Assembly: GCF_014192515.1 (NCBI RefSeq)
Contig: NZ_JACHYB010000002.1
Span: 1,178,001 to 1,242,000 of the forward strand
From: Microbacter margulisiae
GTDB lineage: Bacteria > Bacteroidota > Bacteroidia > Bacteroidales > Paludibacteraceae
Direction: 5' to 3'
Length of the DNA stretch: 64,000 nt
Shown here: in pieces, positions 58,401 to 64,000 of the stretch
Position numbering within the stretch: position 1 is the first letter of the stretch
Layout of the letters: each line of letters starts with the position of its first letter
Notes under the pieces: model-generated
Databases searched by the model: none
What the model saw: the letters and a program-made list of their open reading frames with translations, nothing else
Told to the model about the DNA's origin: nothing
Translations under genes and position numbers: made by a program

Positions 58401-58609
58401 ACCAGTGTCTTATTGTCGGCAGGAACAGTAAGACTAAACTTTCCGTTTGCGTCTGTAATCGTTCCCTGGGTAGTTCCTTTCACTACTACGGATGCCCCGA
58501 TTACGGGCTGACCGTCATCAGCTGAAATCACTACTCCCGTCACCTTTGTTTGAGCCGAGGCCCAACTTATGCCAATCAAAAGGCATAATAGAGTCATTAC
58601 TTTTCTCAT
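55472..58609 (-). CDS. SusC/RagA-family TonB-dependent receptor
   Basis: Outer-membrane importer of 1045 residues. Signal peptide 1-20 (ASAQ), carboxypeptidase-regulatory-like domain about 22-95 (VVISADDGQPVIGASV), TonB-box-like EVVVTAFG at 100-107, plug about 110-245 (LYGIRASNGVIVITTKSGQG) and barrel ending SYGMGLNFKF. Complete. It heads a SusCD operon with a well-placed promoter at 58670-58701 and a terminator after SusD. The substrate is unknown. Confidence 0.94.
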   Translation of the reverse strand: MRKVMTLLCLLIGISWASAQTKVTGVVISADDGQPVIGASVVVKGTTQGTITDANGKFSLTVPADNKTLVFSYVGMLKQELEAKPSMRVTMHSNTQQMNEVVVTAFGIKKEQRALGYAASDVSGKALEQAGSTGLSSALDGKVTGVTVTPSSGMPGASSQIVIRGVRSFTGDNTPLYVVDGMPIASTPDVSTAASNGVTGSDYSDRGVDIDPSDIASITVLKGQAAAALYGIRASNGVIVITTKSGQGLAKGKPQITFSTNNAVSTISRYPDLQTMYAQGSYGAYVPTSSQSWGPLISKLPQDAKYGGETSNSYTSKYGMHPGMYYVPQRANAGLDPWTTPHVYNNVKDFFRTGFTTSNMFNVAQALNNTTYAFTLSTMNQTGIVPSTGMNRYTAKGTMETKLDDHWKTGVNANYVQDRILKTTSANDGIVALIYPAPPSYDLKGIPSSYATNPYKENAYRSTASFDDPYWSVKNNLFAETTNRFFGNAYATYSTKWNNNQTLDVKYQLGTDTYSTLYETIWGYGHQGGMGSAEDYMFKRTTINSLLTANYDWKINQDWDFTALAGNEINDETTKSVDAYGQTFNWPGWNNLNNTVTKSNTISQLGNRTVGFFANVSASWKDMLYLNATGREDVVSSMPPHHRNFFYPSLSAGFVVTELPGVRSHTLSYLKLRASYAQVGQAGTYMENYYSVPAYGSDFWSGTPVLYPINGVTAFTPYYVIYDPKLKPQNTKSYEGGFDLKLFGNLIGLNYTFSRQNVTDQIFAVPLAGSTGSQQLITNGGAIHTNTHEVSLSINPIRTTNIEWDNQFNWTKMDNFVDKLAPGVGSIFLGGFTTPQVRAQAGQEFPVIYGVSYQRDSKGNLVVDANGLPMAGAPGVIGKVAPNFTLDYNTTLRLWKVTINAVLSWKDGGQMYGGTNGLLGFYGVGKETLNRSGNIVVKGVHTDGTPNTTAVDLQDYYTAINNIDESSIYNNSFIKLRELSVAYPLLKSGGVTLDLSVYARDILLWTNYPNFDPEASQGNTTMAGAFERFSLPQTSSYGMGLNFKF

Positions 58610-58669
58610 AAATTTGACATTTAGTTAAATTTCACTTTCCTTCATCTCTGTTTTTTCGTAAAAACAAGG

Positions 58670-58701
58670 CAAAGATAGATATGATTTTCCTCTTATGCAA
58701 A
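58670..58701 (-). promoter_or_regulatory. Promoter of the intact SusCD operon
   Basis: The minus strand has TTTG (plus coordinates 58698-58701), then 20 nt, then TATCTTTG (58670-58677). This is a full match to the Bacteroides -33/-7 consensus with normal spacing, and predicts a leader of about 54 nt before the SusC start. Confidence 0.65.
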
Positions 58702-59244
58702 TCTTTTCTTTCGGAATGAAAAAAATATTTCCAATTTTATCTCAAAATGATACCGTATTCGTATCTTAATTCTTAAAATGGAGCCTAAAATGGCTTTTCA
58801 TTAGACAAACGCTCTCATTTTGTAAGTTGTTAAAGTGAAACTTTGATTCGAGAGTGGATTAAAATATGATATTTCATGCAATTATTCCCTTTGAAAGCAA
58901 AAATATATATTAATCAGTTGGATAAGATCAACAAAAATAGAGAGAAAATCTTATTATTTATATATATCTTTCCTCTTTTAATGTACTGATAATCGAATAA
59001 ATATCCATAAATAATAATCTCCGGATATACTGTTTTATTTTCGTTTGTCTCAACTCTCATATCCTTTGCCTAATTGTTAAAAACGGAATGGGGATGATAC
59101 TAAATTCAATGAATTAAAGGATGTCTTGCCCTGGAATAGCTTATCTTATTGTTAAAATCAAGTGTTAATTAACAATTAAAGTATTGTTGTTCCTGGGAGA
59201 TCAGGCTAAGAAGTCCCTTTTTTTATATGAAAGGGGTAAAATGA

Positions 59245-59279
59245 AAAAGGTTGTTTCCAGTCTCAGGGAACAACCTTTT
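59245..59279. terminator. Second terminator-like stem, usable from both strands
   Basis: A 14-bp stem with one G-T pair (AAAAGGTTGTTTCC against GGGAACAACCTTTT) and a 7-nt loop, with T-rich flanks on either strand. Lies 66 nt beyond the first terminator of the SusD gene. Confidence 0.65.
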
Positions 59280-59344
59280 GATGAAGGAAATTAAAAATCA
59301 ATGTCCTATATACCTATGTATATAGTTCGTCATATCAACAAATA

Positions 59345-59374
59345 AAGCTCACCGGAAATTGTTCCGGTGAGCTT
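59345..59374 (-). terminator. Terminator of the second SusD gene
   Basis: A perfect 13-bp stem, AAGCTCACCGGAA/TTCCGGTGAGCTT, with a 4-nt loop, 10 nt after the SusD stop. Confidence 0.8.
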
Positions 59375-59384
59375 ATTGTGATTA

Positions 59385-60836
59385 TTATTTTTCCCAGTAC
59401 AGTTTTGTTGACATCAGGTCTCCGCCGATAGCTTTAGCGGCAGATGTGTAGTTATCAGGGTTGAGTGTCTGTTCTCCACTCGGATATGGATAACGATAAG
59501 GGAATGTTACAACACCTGTAGCTGGATGTGGCGGTTCATTCATTGCCGGATATCCTAATCTCCGCCATTCTGTCCATCCCAGATAACCCCGCAGATAGAA
59601 TGAAATCCAAGCCTGTGTTCCAATGCTTTCAGCCCAATTGGATGCGTTGTAGGCAACAGTGGGTTGAGCCAGGTATGTAGCTGCCTGAGCCGTTGTGCCT
59701 CCCCAGGAAACAATGGAGGCTGTTACTGCATCATTAAAGTAGGTGGAGGCATCGCCTGAAATAATTCCACGTGCAGCAGCTTCTGCCAGGTAGAATTGAA
59801 TTTCAGAATAAGTCATCATCGCATGAGGAAAACTAGGGGTATTGCTGATAGCGGTATTGATATGGGTATAGTTAGGGAATGCCGAACTATTTCCGTATGT
59901 ACCTCCCAGATATGTATTTGTTCCCAGATTCTGATCAAAATAAAACGATAAGCGTGGATCATTGAGGCTATCCATTTTGTTGATGATTGTATTGGCAGCG
60001 ACATAGTCTGACCGTCCACTCAATACTAAGTCAACATACAATGGATTCGTATTAGGCGTACTGCTTAAGTAATCGAAGATAGCATCATCATTTGAGCTGG
60101 CAAAAGTTCCTGCCATAGCGTTTTGAATGGTCGTTTTTACCAATGTGCTTTCCGAACTTACATTTGCTATTTCGATAGCCATTTTTATCAATAGCCCATT
60201 CCCAAACTCTTTCCAGAGTGAAACATCCCCGCTGTAGATCAAATCTGCATCTCCAAAACTAGCGTTTGAAGGATCTAAAGCAGCAATATCAGTTGTTACC
60301 CTTGATATTAAATCTTTGTGGATAGTTAATGCATCATCATATTTAGGAAGTACATTTTGAATGTTTAAAGCTTCTGAATATGGAATATTACCCCAAGTTG
60401 TTTCCATCTGATCCCATGCATAGCAAGCCAGAATGTCAATAATAGCAAGTCTGTTTTTCTGAGCGGCGAGGAATGCATCTGTGACTGGAGGCGTAGTGTT
60501 CTCTGACCGTATTAAAGAATCTGCTCTTTGTAGATTTTCGAGAATATCCCGATAATAGGTTGTCCATGCATAATCAGGCACATTCCGGGTGAAAATATTA
60601 TAATTAGCCTCATCCGTATAAGTAGTCTCAGTCAGGTATTGAGACCACAGGTCAAAATCATTATGATTCACATTCAAGCTGACATCCTGATCGGATAGAT
60701 TTTTTTCTGCATTAGAGAACAATGTATTCCCCGGGACGTCAGATGGATTTTTCACATCCTTGTTTAAATCGGCTAGTGATTGCTTGGAGCAAGAGACAGC
60801 CAAAAAGCCAAGAAGTATAAATAATATATTTTTCAT
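59385..60836 (-). CDS. SusD/RagB-family lipoprotein (SusD-like_2 type) paired with a truncated SusC
   Basis: 483-residue surface lipoprotein with lipobox C16 (LAVSC). Helical SusD motifs include NPSDVPGNTLF near the N-terminus, AIIDILACYAWDQMETTWGNIPYSEAL-type region (about 128-155), LWKEFGNGLLIKMAIEI and YSEIQFYLAEAAARG, and TEWRRLGYP at the end. The frame is intact, but its SusC partner 12 bp upstream lacks the N-terminal half, so it is either an orphan or works with another SusC such as the one at 55472-58609. It is a distant paralogue of the SusD at 53842. Confidence 0.88.
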   Translation of the reverse strand: MKNILFILLGFLAVSCSKQSLADLNKDVKNPSDVPGNTLFSNAEKNLSDQDVSLNVNHNDFDLWSQYLTETTYTDEANYNIFTRNVPDYAWTTYYRDILENLQRADSLIRSENTTPPVTDAFLAAQKNRLAIIDILACYAWDQMETTWGNIPYSEALNIQNVLPKYDDALTIHKDLISRVTTDIAALDPSNASFGDADLIYSGDVSLWKEFGNGLLIKMAIEIANVSSESTLVKTTIQNAMAGTFASSNDDAIFDYLSSTPNTNPLYVDLVLSGRSDYVAANTIINKMDSLNDPRLSFYFDQNLGTNTYLGGTYGNSSAFPNYTHINTAISNTPSFPHAMMTYSEIQFYLAEAAARGIISGDASTYFNDAVTASIVSWGGTTAQAATYLAQPTVAYNASNWAESIGTQAWISFYLRGYLGWTEWRRLGYPAMNEPPHPATGVVTFPYRYPYPSGEQTLNPDNYTSAAKAIGGDLMSTKLYWEK

Positions 60837-60848
60837 CGTGAATAATGT

Positions 60849-62396
60849 TTAAAATTGAACTTTCAGGTTGAATCCGAAATTACGGGTAGTTGGCATAACG
60901 CCACTTTGCCAACCTTGCATGTTTCCTGCTCCTAATCCTGCTTCAGGATCGGCATAAGGAAGGTTCTTATAGATAATCCATAGATTGGATCCTACAACTC
61001 CTAATGAAAGAGCATGGATGCCCAGCTCTTCGAGTTTTTGACTTTCGAAATTGTAAGATATTTCGGCTTCTCTCAGCTTCACATAAGACGCATCGTACAC
61101 AAAAGCAGAGTTAGGACGGTAAGGATATCCGAATGCTGTGTAATCGTTGGCAGTAATGCGGGTGGTGTTTGGTTGTCCATTTTCATAAACACCCGGAAGA
61201 ATAATTCCACCTCCATTGGCAAGCGTATTCCGCATAGGATTGCCTAAATCGTTATTTCCTACCGTCATCGGATAGATACCATCGCTTTGCCCATAATATT
61301 GGTCTAATGAGAATACACTTCCTCCAGCTTGTACATCAACGAGGAAGCTGGCTGTCCAGTTTTTATACGTAAAACTGTTGGTGATGCCGCCTCTCCATTT
61401 TGGATTGGAGTTCCCAATCACATTGTTTGTTGTGGATGTAATTTCATAATATCCATCAGAGCCAACCACCTTTTGTCCGTTTTTGTAAACAAAATCAGTC
61501 CCTTCAAGTAATCCGTACGGTTTCCCAACTTGGGCATCAATTGTAACACCTCCCTGAAAAGATCCTAATTGTAAGTTACTAACGCCTTCATATAGCGAAA
61601 CTACTTTATTGGCGTTGATTGACCAGTTTAAGTTGACATTCCAACTGAAATCCTTCGTTTTTACGGGCGTTCCATAAACATTTAATTCAATCCCCTGGTT
61701 ACGGACTTCACCTGAATTGACATATTTGTATGAATATCCTGTTGCTGGTGAAACAGCTACCGGCATGATTTGGTCGACAGTGTTGGTTAAATATACATCA
61801 CCGTCAAATCCGATCCTTTTGTTTAAGAATGCCATTTCCAATCCGGCTTCACTACTTTTTGTTTTCTCTGGTTTCAGATTTGGGTTATTTTCTGTTGTAT
61901 TGACAGAGTACATTAGATTTGATCCATACCATCCGTTATTAGTATATGTATCATAAAGACTACCAAACGGAGCATCATTCCCTACTTCTGCATAGTTTAG
62001 TCTGAATTTACCAAAAGTCAGCCAATTCCATTTTAACAGGTTGGAGAAAATAAAACTTCCTGAAATAGATGGATAATAATAAGTATCATTACCGATAGGT
62101 AATGTAGAAGATTGGTCTCTCCGTATGGTAGCATCCAAATAGTATGTGTTATCCAATCCTAAAGAAGCGCTTCCGAAGATGCCGTTTACCCCAATTGAAG
62201 ACTGGGTTTCTACCGGAGCGAGGGGTTGGCTTACTGAATTAGAGATTGCATATAATCCCGGAATTACCAAACCTCCATTGGTAGAGGCATAAATAGAATT
62301 TTGGTTATTTCTCCGGATGTTTCCTCCTACCAATGCAGTAAGATTCAGGTTTTTCGTCAGGTTTTTATTGAATCTAATCTCTGCTTTATTAAATTG
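60849..62396 (-). pseudogene. SusC/RagA receptor, C-terminal half only
   Basis: Only the last 515 codons of a TonB-dependent receptor remain. The open frame begins after a TAA at 62397-62399 with QFNKAEIRFNKNL and runs into LTALVGGNIRR, which is mid-barrel sequence in SusC proteins. It ends normally (TTRNFGFNLKVQF). Signal peptide, regulatory domain, TonB box and plug, about 500 residues, are absent. A TTG at 62333 could start translation of 494 residues but would lack export signals. The break coincides with a perfect 20-bp palindrome (62391-62410). Upstream DNA is the htpG 3' region, so the missing half was deleted rather than interrupted by an insertion still present. Confidence 0.85.
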
Positions 62397-62410
62397 TTAA
62401 TTAACAATTT
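62391..62410. repeat. 20-bp perfect palindrome at the SusC break point
   Basis: AAATTGTTAATTAACAATTT is its own reverse complement. Its central 15-mer TGTTAATTAACAATT also occurs at 59163-59177, on the other side of the SusC-remnant/SusD unit. Confidence 0.75.
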
Positions 62411-62450
62411 TGCTTAGAGAAATTCGATATAATACTTTTCTTTGTGGCAT

Positions 62451-62488
62451 AAAAAAACGGCAAAATCGAAGTAAAATCGATTTTGCCG
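62451..62488 (-). terminator. Terminator of htpG
   Basis: A perfect 12-bp stem, CGGCAAAATCGA/TCGATTTTGCCG, with a 7-nt loop is followed on the minus strand by seven T residues. It lies about 150 nt after the htpG stop. Confidence 0.85.
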
Positions 62489-62640
62489 CTATATTCAACA
62501 TAAATAATGTTAATATTGAAATGTCCCTCTGTTTTTTGAACCAAATCGGCTATTTATTGATTTATTTCATGAATACCCCCCATCGTTTTTAGAAGATGTA
62601 TTGAAATAATGAAGTAAAAAACGAATAGGCATTTTTAATT

Positions 62641-64000
62641 TCAAAGCATAATATCGACACTTCGTTTTACAAAGCGGCTTAATGCCTCTCCTTTTAATAA
62701 ATTTGTTGACAATAGTGCCAGATCGATCAATTGTCTGACAGAAGGTTGTGTCGAAGCAAACTGGGCAATGATATCCTTGACTTTTTGTTTGGCCTCGGTT
62801 TGTTGTTTTTCCAATCCGGAGAGTTCTTCTTTTTCAGTCTGGGGAATCTCTTCGTCTTTCTTCCCTTTTTGTCCGGCCCTGATGGCTTCGATACGTTCAT
62901 CCAACGTTTTTATCTCGGCTTCAACCGGAGCTATCTTTTCCGCACATGCTTTTTCTTCTTCCTGCAGCAGTTTTTCAATTAATGGGTGTGCAGTGTTTAC
63001 AGCAAGCGTATAATTGTCGGGCAATTCTCCATAGAAATTCATCATGCCATTTCCTTGCATAGCCGACATTTCCTTCATGCGTCGCATAAATTCGTTCTGT
63101 GTTACGACCAAAGGTTGTCCATCGGGCGCCATTTGTTCCAGGCTGATCGAAAATTCCATTTTTTCTATCGAAGGAAGTTGTGTTTCGAACAGGGAGGCTA
63201 GCGCATTCTTTTGTGTTTCGGTCAATGCATGCTTTGGATCATCAGCTTTGCGAATCAGGCGTTCTATGATGTCGCTGTCAACGCGTACAAAACGGCTCTT
63301 GTCAAACTTTTGTTCCAATTGGCTAACCCAATGGATATCCAGCTGGCCATCCATCAGCAACACATCATATCCTTTATTGCGTGCTGCTTCAATATAGCTG
63401 TGCTGGCTTTCGGCATCATTGGCATACAGATAGATTAAAGAACCTTCTTTGTCGGTTTGGTTGTCTTTGATTAACTCTTTGTATTCGTCGAAGGTGAAGC
63501 ATTTTTTCTCCGTGTTTTTCAACAAAGCAAATTTTTCGGCGCGTTCATAGAATTTTTCATCGGTCAGCATGCCGTAAATGATGAATAAGCGCAGGTTATC
63601 CCATTTTTCTTCGAATTGTGTACGATCGTTTTTGAAGATTTCCTGAAGCCTGTCGGCCACCTTCTTTGTGATGTGGCTTGATATCTTTTTGACATTCGAA
63701 TCGCTTTGCAGATAACTTCGTGAAACATTCAACGGAATATCCGGAGAGTCAATCACGCCATGCAACAAAGTCAGGAAGTCGGGCACAATACCTTCCACGG
63801 CATCCGTGACAAATACCTGGTTGCAGTACAACTGGATTTTGTTACGTTGCAGTTCGATGTTATTCTTTACTTTTGGGAAATAGAGGATTCCGGTCAGATT
63901 GAACGGGTAGTCCACATTTAAATGAATCCAGAAGAGGGGATCTTCACCCATAGGGTAGAGGTCGCGATAGAATTTCGTATAGTCTTCTTCTTTCAGATCC
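62641..64000 (-). CDS. htpG: Chaperone HtpG (Hsp90), N-terminus cut by window
   Basis: Cytoplasmic ATP-dependent chaperone. About 453 C-terminal residues are present, and the frame runs off the window edge. The visible part starts in the middle domain (EEDYTKFYRDLYP, then EDPLFWIHLNVDYPFNLTGILYFP), continues with QLYCNQVFVTDAVEGIVPDFL and the conserved LNVSRSYLQSD, and ends in the dimerisation domain. A charged insert (about 110 residues from the end, KGKKDEEIPQTEKEELS) is typical of Bacteroidota HtpG. The family is about 680 residues, so the N-terminal ATPase domain lies outside. An internal ATG at 63951 is not the true start. Confidence 0.95.
   Translation of the reverse strand, partial: DLKEEDYTKFYRDLYPMGEDPLFWIHLNVDYPFNLTGILYFPKVKNNIELQRNKIQLYCNQVFVTDAVEGIVPDFLTLLHGVIDSPDIPLNVSRSYLQSDSNVKKISSHITKKVADRLQEIFKNDRTQFEEKWDNLRLFIIYGMLTDEKFYERAEKFALLKNTEKKCFTFDEYKELIKDNQTDKEGSLIYLYANDAESQHSYIEAARNKGYDVLLMDGQLDIHWVSQLEQKFDKSRFVRVDSDIIERLIRKADDPKHALTETQKNALASLFETQLPSIEKMEFSISLEQMAPDGQPLVVTQNEFMRRMKEMSAMQGNGMMNFYGELPDNYTLAVNTAHPLIEKLLQEEEKACAEKIAPVEAEIKTLDERIEAIRAGQKGKKDEEIPQTEKEELSGLEKQQTEAKQKVKDIIAQFASTQPSVRQLIDLALLSTNLLKGEALSRFVKRSVDIML

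Larger units (their letters stand above)
58610..59384. other. Intergenic region between two SusCD units
   Basis: 775 bp. It contains the SusC promoter (58670-58701), two consecutive terminators of the downstream-facing SusD unit (59345-59374, 59245-59279) and, at 59163-59177, a copy of TGTTAATTAACAATT that recurs at 62395-62409. Otherwise AT-rich with no gene. Confidence 0.6.

Noticed and set aside
62333..62396. TTG at 62333 as a true start of a 494-residue protein
   Set aside because: The frame is open to 62396 and the extra residues are SusC barrel sequence, so this is a truncated receptor rather than a gene that begins there.
63949..63951. Internal ATG as htpG start
   Set aside because: The frame continues to the window edge with HtpG middle-domain sequence.
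1..64000. tRNA, rRNA, CRISPR, phage, restriction or toxin-antitoxin systems
   Set aside because: I looked for cloverleaf-like spacers, regular repeats and typical motifs in all gaps and saw none.

Overview
The window is about 64 kb of a Bacteroidota (most likely Bacteroidales) chromosome. The evidence is SusC/SusD pairs, lipoprotein boxes, -7 elements of the TAnnTTTG type, almost no Shine-Dalgarno sequences, and loci that match the known Bacteroides sialic-acid and beta-mannan systems. It is built from two carbohydrate-utilisation loci that point at each other, with transporter and protease genes and housekeeping genes at the edges.

Left edge (1-4.9 kb): the start of mnmG (minus strand, C-terminus cut by the window), a 926-bp IS5-like insertion sequence, an uncharacterised 268-residue protein and a long AT-rich gap. 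From 4.9 to 38.9 kb every gene but one relic is on the plus strand and forms a host-glycan locus. Its first part (4.9-21.7 kb) is a full sialic-acid module: RnBP-type GlcNAc 2-epimerase, Neu5Ac lyase, SusC/SusD importer, GH33 sialidase, MFS transporter, GH20, a lone SGNH esterase, a two-domain sialate O-acetylesterase and a Kelch mutarotase. The second part (21.9-38.9 kb) is visibly more GC-rich. It holds two PA14-bearing GH20 enzymes, two GH29 fucosidases, a large GH31, an N-acetylhexosamine 1-kinase-like protein, a GH36-like enzyme and a GH35. Together these could strip sialic acid, O-acetyl groups, fucose, alpha-linked Gal/GalNAc, beta-Gal and beta-GlcNAc/GalNAc from mucin-type glycans. A ROK-family repressor-like gene ends the locus. 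A 1515-bp IS256-family element, with an 8-bp target duplication that I could reconstruct, sits exactly on that gene's stop codon and separates it from its terminator.

From 41.8 to 49.6 kb (minus strand) lies a beta-mannan/glucomannan operon: a clan GH-A lipoprotein, GH5, GH26, GH130 mannosylglucose phosphorylase, a GPH sugar symporter and cellobiose 2-epimerase. This matches the known endo-mannanase, epimerase and phosphorolysis route. Behind it on the same strand are a tricorn-like periplasmic protease, an intact SusC/SusD pair, a second SusD whose SusC partner lacks its N-terminal half, and htpG (N-terminus cut by the window).

Not listed by simple ORF calling: a decayed transposase relic between the two GC-rich GH20 genes (about 24.4-25.0 kb, minus), the exact IS ends, and a set of terminators and candidate promoters. 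No tRNA, rRNA or CRISPR array was seen. I did not find a clearly new defence or signalling system. The most unusual items are the mosaic build of the glycan locus, the GH31/kinase/GH36 block, the unassigned clan GH-A lipoprotein and the broken SusC beside an intact SusD.
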